Of a stretch of DNA of 64,000 nt, positions 45,501 through 54,690 are shown piece by piece. The first letter of the stretch is position 1. The number at the start of each line of letters is the position of its first letter. The translations under genes were made by a program, and so were the position numbers. The notes beneath the pieces were generated by a model that made no database searches, was not told the DNA's origin, and worked only from the letters and a program-made list of their open reading frames with translations. The stretch comes from an uncultured Bacteroidota bacterium (GTDB taxonomy: Bacteria > Bacteroidota > Bacteroidia > Flavobacteriales > Flavobacteriaceae): NCBI GenBank assembly GCA_902595825.1, contig CACJRP010000001.1, positions 85,715 through 149,714 of the forward strand, written 5' to 3'.

Positions 45501-45862
45501 ACTCCATTAGACCACGACAAATCGGTTTTGATTCCTGATGTTAAGGTGATATCTTGAAATTTCAAATTACCCAAGTTTAGATATAGGCGGTCAGAAACTT
45601 GATTCCCTGAAAAATAAATATCCTCTAATCCGTCATTATTTATATCTCCGATTGCCACACCCCCACCGTTATAATAGTACAAATACTCAATAATATTAAC
45701 TTTAGTTTTATACGCGAGTTTATTATTAAAATTTATTCCCGTATCTGAGTAATTTAATGTCCTAAACTTGATAGTATTTGCATCCTTATTGTCCAACTTA
45801 TTACAACAAAGCATTAGTAAAAAAAAAGCTACTAAGAGTATATTTGATTTCTTTTTAACCAC
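42593..45862 (-). CDS. CRTAC1-like FG-GAP/ASPIC-UnbV lipoprotein a
   Basis: A 1089-aa lipoprotein (signal ending LLMLCC; GTG start). It consists of FG-GAP/VCBS propeller blades with calcium-binding loops (IGDINNDGLEDIYFSGN, DYDQDGDLDMYLMNHA, DFNNDGWLDLYIGND), a central ASPIC/UnbV domain (about 510-580: TRGFQSSSSHNVFFGLGGND, VIRWPDGHK), and a second propeller. The far C-terminus differs from the other two copies. Such proteins typically occur with SusC/SusD and are thought to bind or process surface substrates; no reaction is known. A 159-bp gap separates it from the PSD1 gene. Confidence 0.9.
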   Translation of the reverse strand: MVKKKSNILLVAFFLLMLCCNKLDNKDANTIKFRTLNYSDTGINFNNKLAYKTKVNIIEYLYYYNGGGVAIGDINNDGLEDIYFSGNQVSDRLYLNLGNLKFQDITLTSGIKTDLSWSNGVSIEDVNNDGYLDIYVCKVSPLSPNGTHNLLYINNKNMTFTESSFQLGLDFSGFSTHSTFLDYDQDGDLDMYLMNHAIHTVRSYGSSKKRRESDELSGDKFFENRLNEKEKKFVDVTKESNIYDSPLGYGLALTSTDFNNDGWLDLYIGNDFHENDYIYLNNKDKTFTESIKKSMTHTSHFTMGVDVADLNQDGKLDVFTTDMMPYDPKIFLKSGGEDLDKISRIKKDLGYEQQFSRNHMQINSGNNTYYDVAIQTNTHATDWSWGVLLQDFDSDGKEDIFISNGILKRPNDLDYINYLSNVDFTEYNNSRQDVLKKKLIDKMPTLKIPNILFKNNGKLNFEKVNASNTGVPSYSNGAAYADLDLDGDLDIILNNLNSEATILENLTEKSNFISLKLAGNSKYPVTKGARIELYVSGNKLVKENITTRGFQSSSSHNVFFGLGGNDKIDSLVIRWPDGHKERKIITDTNQSVTITKGDYNFEDEVDIKIKKPTKFQVSYLPIKHEETEYYDYQKERLIPERLSFEGPAVVKADFNNDGLEDFFMGGAKFQRGKVFLSTKNKGFDEVKNFDLQKDNKFEDTDAAAFDIDNDGDLDLYVVSGGNEYKELDKNYMDRVYLNDGLGNFTRLKILLPRTNGSSVSVSDFNDDGYDDLFVGSRSITGFYGLSPYSFFLLNNKDNTLSPVEQQRYGMVTDSKWVDINSDGKEDIILVGDWMPITILIQEDDFKFINKTFEYGLSRTNGLWNVVEVKDFNEDGKIDIIAGNAGTNFKWKPSIKKPVKLYLDDFDGNQQPDPIIFYDFFGKYVPFSSKDKLDKQLPFLKKKFPNYNNFSKIKDIKSLTGRGEKDILEIKYIYDLESSIFINEEGNFKKYALPPSAQLSCIEDFKFFKNSNNLIYVGNFSKYVTELGFSSANPGGLLLDLDTKKMNYKNTKSLPLPINKDYRAVLDFDDNQLIFSNNDYIYLFKANSLK

Positions 45863-45868
45863 AATAAT

Positions 45869-48800
45869 TTAAAATTTGAATACTTCCATTTTGTCATTAT
45901 TTTTAGAGACAAAAATATTTTTATTAGAAATTAAAATATCTCTAATTTCTCCTTTTACAACAAAACCTTTACCATCTCGGTGATATTTGAATTTGAGATT
46001 CCCCAAATTTTCTAAATATAACCCATAAGAAGCGTCGTAAATACCAACTTCTGGTTTTACATCGTATAAATTACCTCCTAGTAAAATATCTTTATCTCCG
46101 TCATCATCAAAATCATGACTATTAATTGAATAAACTGGGCTAAATTGAGTTTCTTTTGGAATATTGATTTTCTCAAATTCAAATCCCTCCTTTTTTATAT
46201 ATATTGAAGTCTCTAGTGTATTTACACTGTGGATATCTGACTGATTAAGAATTTTTTGATCAAAAATCTTGGTTATATCTGCCGTTTTAAAGGATTCATA
46301 ATCGGGAAATTTTTTCTTTAAGCTTTTAATTTGATCAATCAAATCATGACGTAAGGCGTAAGGGTAATCTTTTCCATTTTCGGCTTCAAAACAAATTATT
46401 CCTTCTCCAAAGCCATTTTTATCAAAATCATTATAATATAACCTTAGAGGTTTAGACTTGCTCGCATTAAATCTTGAATTTAAACCATGATTACCAACGA
46501 TCAAATCATTTTTACCATCATTGTTTAAATCTGTAATGTGAATTTCGTTCCACCACCCTTTCTCATCTAAAAGTTTATTTTCAATTCGGATTAACTGTGA
46601 CCCTTCATTTTTAAAAATATTGATCCCCATATATTCTCCAACTATAACAAGATCCAAATTGCCGTCAGAGTCAATGTCCTCAAAGGAGGCATCTGTGATC
46701 ATCCCAATGTTAGTTAAGCCAGGTGCTATTTCTTTAGTTTGATTTGAAAAGCTTCCGTTTCCATCATTCATTAAAATAAAACCAGAGCCAGGTAAACCAT
46801 AACTCCCAATTTTAATTCTTTCACCAACAAATAAATCTAGATCACCATCGTTATCAATATCACCAGATTTTACTACACCGGTGCTTATTTTGTTATTTAT
46901 ATCGGGAAGAGTTTGGTTTGAATCAATAAATTCACCCTTGCCATTATTTAATAGTAATTTATCATATAAAGTCTGGGAATATATTGAGTGCTCTACACTC
47001 CCGCTGGAATAATATAAATCTAAATCTCCGTCATTGTCAGCATCAAAAGGTAAAATTTCAGAATTTTCAACATCCTTCAAATCCTCAAATATTTTTTTAT
47101 TTTTTTTGTCTAGGTAGTAATCAGACCCATTTTTTATTAATATTTGAATGGAACTACCTTTTGATGAGGAAATTAAAATATCTTCTTCATTATCCCCATT
47201 GATATCTCCTTTGGTCATTTTAGGTCCCTCACTACTACACATGTGATAAATGAGTCTCTCTCTGTTAAAATCTACAAAATTACTCTCCCTGTGAATGATA
47301 TTTGGTTTAATATCAGTTTTTTGAAACAAAGGTTTAATAGCCTTGATACTTGAAGAATCCTCTGAATATTCGACTGCATCTTTTTCATTTAGCGTTAATG
47401 TTTGATTGACACCTATATTTTTTAAAAAAGTTTTTTTACCATAAGGCCAAACAACTTCTACATCGACATTCATGGCGTCACCTAATCCGAAATTTGGTCT
47501 AATATCAACGGTTGATTGGAAGCCTCTTGCAGGTTGGACTTCTTGGGTTTGTATACCGCTTTTGGTTTTTACAATAATTTTAGCCCCAATTGCATTTACA
47601 TTTTTATGGAGCCCCTTCAATTCAAATTTTATATAATTATTTGTATTTTTGCTTTTGTTTTCAAAAACAAAAACAGGCATATTTACATTATTTACAATTA
47701 AATCTAAATCACCGTCATTATCTAAATCGCCGTAAGCAGAGCCGTTGGAAAAACTCGGCATATCTAAACCTGAATTCATGTATGAATTGAAATTAATACC
47801 ATTTACATTTTTGTAGGCGTGATTTGGAACTTTTTCTGAAGGAATTATTTCAATTAATCTCTTATAGTCAACCTCGTTATTCATAACAATTGACTTAACA
47901 ACTTCTGCATTAGATATATATTGCAAATAGTCTTGATCGGTAAGATCTTTATAAATTCCGTTTGCAATAAATAAATCTTTATATCCGTCGTTTTCCATAT
48001 CAAAAAAAAGTGCTCCCCAGCTCCAATCCGAGGCTTCAACTCCTGCAAATCTTCCTATCTCACTGAAGGTTTGATTTCTGTTGTTTAAGTGCAAGACATT
48101 CCTTGTAAATTGATGATAATATCCGTTTTTTACAACATATTGGTATTTATTCCAATCCTCGAAAGTTGTAACCGATTTTAATCTTTCGTACTTTGAGGGA
48201 AGCATCTCTGTGACAAAAATATCATTGAAGCCGTCATTATCAATGTCAGCAAGGTCGGCACCCATGGAGGCTCCACTTATAGACTTCATTTGATCGGTTA
48301 GATCTTCGGTAAAGGTTCCATCTCTATTATTGATATACAAATAGTCCCTTTCAAAAAAATCATTGCTAACAAAAATATCCTCCCAACCATCTCCATTGGT
48401 GTCTCCGACGGTTACTCCTAAACCAAAACCAATAACACTTCCATAAATGTTTGATTCTTCACTAACATCTTTAAAAATCCCTTCCACATTTTCCATTAAT
48501 TTATCACCACCAAGCAAATCTCTTTTTGGTCTTTCATTTTTAGTCAAATTAAATGAACCTATAGCCTGATAAGAATTATTCAAAATATATACATCTAAAT
48601 CTCCATCTTTATCGTAATCGAAAAAACTTGCATGCGTCGAATATCCTTTGTCGTCAAGATTATAATTTGAAGCGGATTCAGTAAAAGTCAAGTCTCCGTT
48701 ATTTATAAAGAGCTCGTTTTGCTTATTGTCACCTTTGATGTCACCTGAATTACATATATATATGTCTAATAAACCATCGGAATTAATATCCACCATGGTT

Positions 48801-49132
48801 ACTCCAGTAGACCAAGCCTTGGTACCACCAACATTGGCTTGACTTGTAATATCCTGAAAATTAAAATTGCCTTTATTTAAAAAGAGTTTATTTTTATTTT
48901 GATTTGATGTTAAGTAAAGATCAATTAAACCATCATTATTGATATCTCCTAGTGCAACACCTCCTCCGTTGTAAAAATTTCTATACTTGTAGACATTAAA
49001 ATCATTGTCAAAACCCAAGTCATTAGAAAAACTAATACCTATTTTGCTATTTTCTTTTAATTCGAAAAGATTCTCGTTTTCTTGACATGATATCAAAAAT
49101 AGAAACAGAAAAATAAAACGCACATTAGTCAT
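45869..49132 (-). CDS. CRTAC1-like FG-GAP/ASPIC-UnbV lipoprotein b
   Basis: A 1087-aa paralogue of its neighbours. ATG 49132 gives a lipoprotein signal (FLFLISC); the GTG at 49141 adds three residues. Blades include LGDINNDGLIDLYLTSN, DYDKDGDLDVYILNNS and DLDNDGDLDLIVNNV; the ASPIC/UnbV domain reads PARGFQSTVDIRPNFGLGD, EVVWPYGK. The C-terminal propeller carries GGNLYDVKPEVGIYDASYG, a motif shared with copy c. Six bp upstream of copy a and overlapping the small lipoprotein by 8 bp: a tightly coupled set. Confidence 0.9.
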   Translation of the reverse strand: MTNVRFIFLFLFLISCQENENLFELKENSKIGISFSNDLGFDNDFNVYKYRNFYNGGGVALGDINNDGLIDLYLTSNQNKNKLFLNKGNFNFQDITSQANVGGTKAWSTGVTMVDINSDGLLDIYICNSGDIKGDNKQNELFINNGDLTFTESASNYNLDDKGYSTHASFFDYDKDGDLDVYILNNSYQAIGSFNLTKNERPKRDLLGGDKLMENVEGIFKDVSEESNIYGSVIGFGLGVTVGDTNGDGWEDIFVSNDFFERDYLYINNRDGTFTEDLTDQMKSISGASMGADLADIDNDGFNDIFVTEMLPSKYERLKSVTTFEDWNKYQYVVKNGYYHQFTRNVLHLNNRNQTFSEIGRFAGVEASDWSWGALFFDMENDGYKDLFIANGIYKDLTDQDYLQYISNAEVVKSIVMNNEVDYKRLIEIIPSEKVPNHAYKNVNGINFNSYMNSGLDMPSFSNGSAYGDLDNDGDLDLIVNNVNMPVFVFENKSKNTNNYIKFELKGLHKNVNAIGAKIIVKTKSGIQTQEVQPARGFQSTVDIRPNFGLGDAMNVDVEVVWPYGKKTFLKNIGVNQTLTLNEKDAVEYSEDSSSIKAIKPLFQKTDIKPNIIHRESNFVDFNRERLIYHMCSSEGPKMTKGDINGDNEEDILISSSKGSSIQILIKNGSDYYLDKKNKKIFEDLKDVENSEILPFDADNDGDLDLYYSSGSVEHSIYSQTLYDKLLLNNGKGEFIDSNQTLPDINNKISTGVVKSGDIDNDGDLDLFVGERIKIGSYGLPGSGFILMNDGNGSFSNQTKEIAPGLTNIGMITDASFEDIDSDGNLDLVIVGEYMGINIFKNEGSQLIRIENKLLDEKGWWNEIHITDLNNDGKNDLIVGNHGLNSRFNASKSKPLRLYYNDFDKNGFGEGIICFEAENGKDYPYALRHDLIDQIKSLKKKFPDYESFKTADITKIFDQKILNQSDIHSVNTLETSIYIKKEGFEFEKINIPKETQFSPVYSINSHDFDDDGDKDILLGGNLYDVKPEVGIYDASYGLYLENLGNLKFKYHRDGKGFVVKGEIRDILISNKNIFVSKNNDKMEVFKF

Positions 49133-49718
49133 ATCTACCACTCATATCTTCAATTCTTACTGCTACATCTTTAGAATTTACCAAATAAGCCAAAATTCTC
49201 CTATTTCCATCTATTTTTACTTCTGTTGAAAGATTATTTTCAAAGTTAACTTTAAAAAAATCATTTCCAGGAAACCACTCTGTTAAAGTATCTTTTAACT
49301 GAACTAAAAGATTATCAGAGGATAAATCCTTATTCCAACTTGACCATCCAGTAAAATAAAATCTCATTTCCATTCCCTTCATTATTTGTTTTTCATTAAA
49401 AATTCCATTGAAAGACATTTTAATATTACTTCCCTTTACTGAACCATCTTTTGATTCAAGGATTAACTCCGGGTTTAAATTCCTTTCCCCAGAAACGATT
49501 AACTTTTTCTGATTAAGCTTATAGCAAATATCAAAATAATCTTGTCTAGAATGCCCAATTTTCATATCAAAAATCAAGTCATTAAACTCATTTTTATTTT
49601 CCAGTTCCCGCTTCAATACATTTGTATATTCAGATTGATTTTTACAACCAAAAAAAAGCATCCCAAAAATTATGAAAATAGATATTTTATTTATATTTAA
49701 AAAACTTAGTTTTTTCAT
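49125..49718 (-). CDS. Small unrecognised lipoprotein nested between CRTAC1-like genes
   Basis: A 197-aa lipoprotein (ATG 49718; lipobox GMLFFGC). I do not recognise it. The mature part is a mixed alpha/beta protein with short conserved-looking segments: FDMKIGHSRQDYFDICYKLN, SNIKMSFNGIFNEKQIMKG, YFTGWSSWNK. It overlaps the end of CRTAC1-like c by 32 bp and the start of CRTAC1-like b by 8 bp, so its translation is bound to both. Its place suggests a dedicated partner or chaperone of the propeller proteins; this is inference. Confidence 0.75.
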   Translation of the reverse strand: MKKLSFLNINKISIFIIFGMLFFGCKNQSEYTNVLKRELENKNEFNDLIFDMKIGHSRQDYFDICYKLNQKKLIVSGERNLNPELILESKDGSVKGSNIKMSFNGIFNEKQIMKGMEMRFYFTGWSSWNKDLSSDNLLVQLKDTLTEWFPGNDFFKVNFENNLSTEVKIDGNRRILAYLVNSKDVAVRIEDMSGRYD

Positions 49719-52700
49719 TGTTAATTCCAACAGCTATTGATTTATTATTTTTTAAATTAAAAATTTCAAATTTACGTATTTGACCATCAATATTTAATGA
49801 TTCTAAATTTGAATAAGATATTGAATCATTTGATATTTCTATATTTAGGAAATATCCCTTGGAAGCGTCCTGTCTTCCGAATTGTGGTTTTATATTGTAT
49901 TGATTTCCCCCCATGACAATTTTTGTCTCTCCTTTATTTTTCTCAACTATTTCGATATCATACATCGTTGAATAATTAATCTCTGGAGGTAATGAAATTC
50001 GTTTAAATTTACCATTATTATTTATAAAAATTGAAGACTGTAGAGTATTTAAATTAAGAACTTCTGAAGTTTCAATGGTCTCTTTCTCAAAAATCTCATC
50101 TATACTTAGATTTGAATAATCTTTGTAATAAACAATTTTTTTCTTAATTGTCGGTAGCTGTGCAATTAATTCGTCTTTGTCTAAAATTGGGTAATTTTTT
50201 CCACCTATTTCATAACAAATAATTTGTTCTTTAAATCCGTTTAAATCAAAATCATTGACAAACATCTTCATGTTTGGCTTGTAAAAGTTATTTTCTCCAA
50301 AATTAGCAGCAATAATGTCAAAATCCCCATCGTCATCTAAATCTACGACCTCTATGTCATTCCATAATCCGTTTGACTTATCAAGTGCATAATCTTTTGT
50401 TTTATCAATAAAATCTCCGTCATTATTTATAAAAACTTTAATTGACATCCACTCTCCAGCAACAATTAAATCTAAGTTATTATCTAGATTTATATCTACC
50501 CATTTTGCTGAAGTAATAAGTCCAATATTTTCAAAAGATTTTATTTTAATATTTATAAATTTATTATTCCCTAAATTTTTATAAAGTCTTCCAGATACGG
50601 GAACGCCATAACTGTCAACATCATATCGTTCTCCAACAAAAACATCAATTAGAGAATCGTTGTTGAAATCTCCAACTGCAACCGCACCTGTTGAAAAAGG
50701 TTTATCAAATAAAAAGGAAGAATTAGAAAGTTTAAATTTTCCATTTCCATCATTAACATACAATCTATCATTTAAATTACTATCGTATCTAGAAAAAGAT
50801 TTTCCTCCAGATGACACGTAAAGGTCATCATCTCCGTCATTGTCACTATCAAAGAAAACAGCATCGGTATCTTCAGATTTTTTGTTAAAACTAAAAGGGG
50901 TTTCGATTTTTTTGTATGATAAACCGCTAGACAAGAAAAGTGAGGATATTTCGTTTTTTGATGAACCAATAAAAAAATCCGGTACGTCATCATTATTCAA
51001 ATCGCTGGAAGTAATAGCAGGTCCTTCATTACTGAACATTTGGGGCACTAATCTTTCCTTATTAAAATCAACAAATTTATTTTCAATGTGCCTGTGATTT
51101 AGTATATCTATCTGATTTAATTTTTCTTCATTTTTTTTATTAAATAAAGAAGACATATTGGAATTAGCAAAATTCTTTTGATCAATATTATGAGTTGTGT
51201 TGGTTTTTAAACTGTATAGCTTTGAAATTTTGTTGTTTGGCCAACTGACAATCAGACTATCAATTTTCTCGTTGTTCCCTACACCAAAATGAATTTTATT
51301 TGAAATTGAGGATTGAAATCCTCTGGAAGGAAAGTGTTCAGTCATACTTGACTTTCCCATCCCATAATAAATTGTGAGCTTAGTCCCTATGGCATTTTTA
51401 TTCTTATTTGTTCCTCTTAGATTGAAGGATATACTTTTCGACTTTTGGTTGTTGTTTAGATTCTTGTATACAAAAGATTTCATGTTTACATTATTAATTA
51501 CAATATCTTGGTCCCCATCGTTGTCAAGGTCACCAAAAGCCATTCCGTTGCTAAAACTTGGAGTATCAAATCCCCACTTATCGGTAAGTTCCGTAAAATT
51601 AAAATCTCCGTTATTTTTATATATGTTATTTTTTACTGCTTTAGAAGGCATAATATCAATCAATTTTTTTATTACCTCGTTACCTGATTTCATTAAATTT
51701 GATATTCTCTCTTTATTAGCCATATAGGCGAGATAATCTCTGTCTAGAAGGTCCTTAAATATTCCATTTGCAATAAAAACATCTCTAAGCCCATCGTTAT
51801 CCATGTCAAAAATCATTGAAGCCCAGCTCCATTCAGTTGCGGCTAGATTCGAATATCTTCCAATTTCTAAAAAACCTGAATCACCGTAATTTCTCTGAAG
51901 CACATTCCTAGGATATTGATAGTAATATCCCTTTGATACTGCTAATTGGTGTTTGTCCCACGAATCGTACACTGCCTTTGTTTTTTTTCTTTCTAGTGAT
52001 TTTGGTAGCATTTCGGTTACAAATAAATCGGTAAGTAAATCGTTATCTAAATCAGCAGAATCCGCTCCCATTGATCCAAGAGACATAGATTTAAAATATT
52101 TTGAGGAATTTTCAGAAAATGTTTTGTCCTTGTTGTTTATGTATAAATAATCTTTTTCAAAAAAATCATTTGAAATAAATAAATCAGTCCACCCATCGTT
52201 ATCAAAATCACTTAGTGTAATGCCTAACCCAAATCCAATATTGCTCGAAAAAATATTTACTTTTTGAGTAACATCAATAAATTTACTTCCGACGTTTTCA
52301 AAAAATTTGTTGCCTTGGCCGTCAGGGTCAGGAATTTTTCTTTGTCCTTCAATTAGATCATAACCACCAACGTTCCTAAAAGAATTATTTAATATGTAAC
52401 AGTCTAAATCACCGTCTTTATCATAATCAAAAAATGCAGAGTGAACAGAAAGACCTGTAACATTTAGATTGTATTCTTTCGACTTTTCAGTAAATGTTAG
52501 ATCTCCATTATTGATAAAAAGTTCATTATTTCTATTTTTACCACCTGGTGGCCCGGACTTACAAACATAGATATCTAAAAAACCGTCTCCATTAATATCT
52601 GCAAAAGTTGCACCGGTAGACCATACGTTAGAACAAGCTACTCCTGCTTTGGATGTGATATCCTCGAACTTAAAATTTCCTTTATTTAGAAACAACTTGT

Positions 52701-52947
52701 TATCGACAATATTTCCTGTAAAATAAACATCTATAAGTCCATCATTGTTGATATCACCTAGAGCAACTCCTCCTCCATTATAAAAATTTCTGTAGGTATA
52801 GGGATTTAAATTTTCAGTGTATTCTAGATTGTTTTCAAAAATCAAACCTGATTCTTCTTCAAATCTAATAAATCTCTTTTCATGTTTATCACATGATAAA
52901 AAAATAAATGCAAGACTGATTAACAGCTTTATAAATATTCTAATCAA
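49687..52947 (-). CDS. CRTAC1-like FG-GAP/ASPIC-UnbV lipoprotein c
   Basis: A 1086-aa paralogue. The start is TTG 52947: a stop codon lies three codons upstream and no nearby ATG exists. The lipobox is IFLSC. Calcium-loop blades are LGDINNDGLIDVYFTGN, DYDKDGDLDCYILNNS and DLDNDGDQDIVINNVN; the ASPIC/UnbV domain is PSRGFQSSISNKIHFGVGNN, IVSWPNNK. It ends with GGNQYNIKPQFGRQDASKGY, as in copy b, so b and c look like the closer pair. It is the first gene after the SusC2-SusD2 terminator. Confidence 0.9.
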   Translation of the reverse strand: MIRIFIKLLISLAFIFLSCDKHEKRFIRFEEESGLIFENNLEYTENLNPYTYRNFYNGGGVALGDINNDGLIDVYFTGNIVDNKLFLNKGNFKFEDITSKAGVACSNVWSTGATFADINGDGFLDIYVCKSGPPGGKNRNNELFINNGDLTFTEKSKEYNLNVTGLSVHSAFFDYDKDGDLDCYILNNSFRNVGGYDLIEGQRKIPDPDGQGNKFFENVGSKFIDVTQKVNIFSSNIGFGLGITLSDFDNDGWTDLFISNDFFEKDYLYINNKDKTFSENSSKYFKSMSLGSMGADSADLDNDLLTDLFVTEMLPKSLERKKTKAVYDSWDKHQLAVSKGYYYQYPRNVLQRNYGDSGFLEIGRYSNLAATEWSWASMIFDMDNDGLRDVFIANGIFKDLLDRDYLAYMANKERISNLMKSGNEVIKKLIDIMPSKAVKNNIYKNNGDFNFTELTDKWGFDTPSFSNGMAFGDLDNDGDQDIVINNVNMKSFVYKNLNNNQKSKSISFNLRGTNKNKNAIGTKLTIYYGMGKSSMTEHFPSRGFQSSISNKIHFGVGNNEKIDSLIVSWPNNKISKLYSLKTNTTHNIDQKNFANSNMSSLFNKKNEEKLNQIDILNHRHIENKFVDFNKERLVPQMFSNEGPAITSSDLNNDDVPDFFIGSSKNEISSLFLSSGLSYKKIETPFSFNKKSEDTDAVFFDSDNDGDDDLYVSSGGKSFSRYDSNLNDRLYVNDGNGKFKLSNSSFLFDKPFSTGAVAVGDFNNDSLIDVFVGERYDVDSYGVPVSGRLYKNLGNNKFINIKIKSFENIGLITSAKWVDINLDNNLDLIVAGEWMSIKVFINNDGDFIDKTKDYALDKSNGLWNDIEVVDLDDDGDFDIIAANFGENNFYKPNMKMFVNDFDLNGFKEQIICYEIGGKNYPILDKDELIAQLPTIKKKIVYYKDYSNLSIDEIFEKETIETSEVLNLNTLQSSIFINNNGKFKRISLPPEINYSTMYDIEIVEKNKGETKIVMGGNQYNIKPQFGRQDASKGYFLNIEISNDSISYSNLESLNIDGQIRKFEIFNLKNNKSIAVGINNEKTKFFKYK

Positions 52948-52987
52948 AGCTATTTATTTTGTTTAAATTTAAAGTTATCATTTCAAA

Positions 52988-53020
52988 TAAAAAAAGGCTC
53001 CCCAGAAAGGGAAGCCTTTT
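52988..53020 (-). terminator. Terminator after SusC2-SusD2
   Basis: On the minus strand AAAAGGCTTCCC pairs with GGGGAGCCTTTT (one G-T pair) around a short loop and runs into a T7 tract. It starts about 20 bp after the SusD2 stop and lies 40 bp before the first CRTAC1-like gene, so expression of that gene needs read-through or a promoter inside this hairpin region. Confidence 0.75.
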
Positions 53021-53040
53021 ATAAATCAAATTAATTGATT

Positions 53041-54654
53041 TTAGTATCCTGGATTTTGAGTTAAAGTACCATTGGCTGCTTGGATAGCATCAAACGGAAT
53101 TGGGAAAATAGTTTTATTCGCTGTTGATGTAGGCTTTTCCCACCATGCATTACCATAGGCTCCAAATCTTATCAAGTCTGTTCTTCTAACAGCTTCAGAG
53201 AACATTTCTCTACCTCTTTCAGCCAAGAACTCAGTTTCTGTTAGTTCAGCAGCAGTATAAGGTTCAGCATTCGCTCTGGCTCTGATAATATTAGTATCAG
53301 TAAGGGCAGCAGCTCCGTCCCAACCTCCACCAACTCTAGCAGCAGCTTCAGCTCTGATCAGATAAATTTGACCTAGTCTTAAAAGAGTAAAGTCATTATC
53401 CATACTAGCTCTTCCAAATTGTTTGTAACTAAACTTACCAGGTCTAGCGCCAGCTTCTCTTAAACCATCAGGAAAAATTTCATTGATAGCTGGTGTATAA
53501 TTCAATTCTGGATCACCGTCATCAGTAGCGTAGTCTAGAAGGGTGTTCCCAAAGTAATCGAGTTGTTTTCCTTCGATAAAACTAGCTTTTTTACGAGCAT
53601 CGGTGTCATCAAAAGAATTATAGAAAGCCTCTAATGTAGAATAACCATTCCATGGCTGTGAATCAAAATTCCATGTTATTTGACTTGAATAGTGAAGGGC
53701 CATCATAGCAAGGTTAAACCCATCATTTACACCAGCCTCATAATTTACAGTCCAAATATGTTCGGGGTTACCAGCATTGTTAGGAGCAAATACAGCAGCG
53801 AATCCCTCAAGTTCATCAGGATCTTCAGCAACAGCAGGACGCTTTCCTAAGTTTTTAACTTTACAACCTACGCCACAAAGTGTGTATCCACCATTATTAA
53901 TGATATAATCAGCAGCGTCATGAGCTTCTTGATATCTAGGAGTCCCAGCGTAAACTTCAGCATTTAAATAAAGTTTTGCAAGTATACCTAATACACCAAA
54001 ACGATTAAGTCTATATGCGTTTTTATCGGTTCCAAGCGCACTACCACTTAAATCCATTGAAGCCGAAACAGCACTTACCCCAAGTGCAGCTAATAATTCT
54101 GACTCAATAAAATTGAAAGCCTCCAATCTTGAAGATTGCTTAACATCAACCTCAGGTTGAGTAGGTAATTTAATTCTACCATACATATCCATTAATCTCC
54201 AAAAGTAATAAGCTCTTAATGCTCTTATCTGAGCAGTCCCATTAGCGTCAAGAGTACCACCAGCTAAAAGTTCGTTAGTAGTTGCAACTGCGCCATAGTG
54301 ACTATTCCAATTATTGTTCACACTAGGATTAGTGTTTTTATAATTGTGTTGATGGAAATCAATTAACCATCCTCCATCATACCAGTCACCACCCTTGGTT
54401 GTAACAACCATCTCATCGGAAGTAAGCTCTTGTGCAGAATACCAATTGGTATGACCGCCAGTACCAGTGTTACGTAAACCAGCATATGCTCCACCAAGGG
54501 CATCTCCACCTCCACTACCTCCATCATCAGTTGCGATTCCTTCTACACTAATGTCAGATGTAATCACACCTCTTAAATCCTCATCCAAATCGGTACAGGA
54601 GATAACAAATGTTATAATACTTAAAGAAAGTATTGTTGTTATAAATTTATTCAT
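53041..54654 (-). CDS. SusD/RagB-like outer-membrane lipoprotein (pair 2)
   Basis: A 537-aa SusD-family lipoprotein from ATG 54654 (upstream in-frame starts give an untypical leader). The signal ends FVISC. Typical SusD features: FWRLMDMYGRIKLPTQPEVD (TPR-like region), RLGQIYLIRAEAAARVGGGW and FLAERGREMFSEAVRRTDLI, and the C-terminal FPIPFDAIQAANGTLTQNPGY. It ends at a clear terminator and starts 36 bp after its SusC partner. Different in length and sequence from pair 1, so the two pairs probably bind different ligands. Confidence 0.93.
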   Translation of the reverse strand: MNKFITTILSLSIITFVISCTDLDEDLRGVITSDISVEGIATDDGGSGGGDALGGAYAGLRNTGTGGHTNWYSAQELTSDEMVVTTKGGDWYDGGWLIDFHQHNYKNTNPSVNNNWNSHYGAVATTNELLAGGTLDANGTAQIRALRAYYFWRLMDMYGRIKLPTQPEVDVKQSSRLEAFNFIESELLAALGVSAVSASMDLSGSALGTDKNAYRLNRFGVLGILAKLYLNAEVYAGTPRYQEAHDAADYIINNGGYTLCGVGCKVKNLGKRPAVAEDPDELEGFAAVFAPNNAGNPEHIWTVNYEAGVNDGFNLAMMALHYSSQITWNFDSQPWNGYSTLEAFYNSFDDTDARKKASFIEGKQLDYFGNTLLDYATDDGDPELNYTPAINEIFPDGLREAGARPGKFSYKQFGRASMDNDFTLLRLGQIYLIRAEAAARVGGGWDGAAALTDTNIIRARANAEPYTAAELTETEFLAERGREMFSEAVRRTDLIRFGAYGNAWWEKPTSTANKTIFPIPFDAIQAANGTLTQNPGY

Positions 54655-54690
54655 TTTTATCATTTTTAAATTATTAATAATCTCCATCAA

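Noticed and set aside
42593..52947. Many repeated DNA words (calcium-loop codons) suggesting tandem DNA repeats
   Set aside because: They are explained by FG-GAP/VCBS protein repeats encoding DxDxDG loops; the DNA between them is not tandemly repeated.
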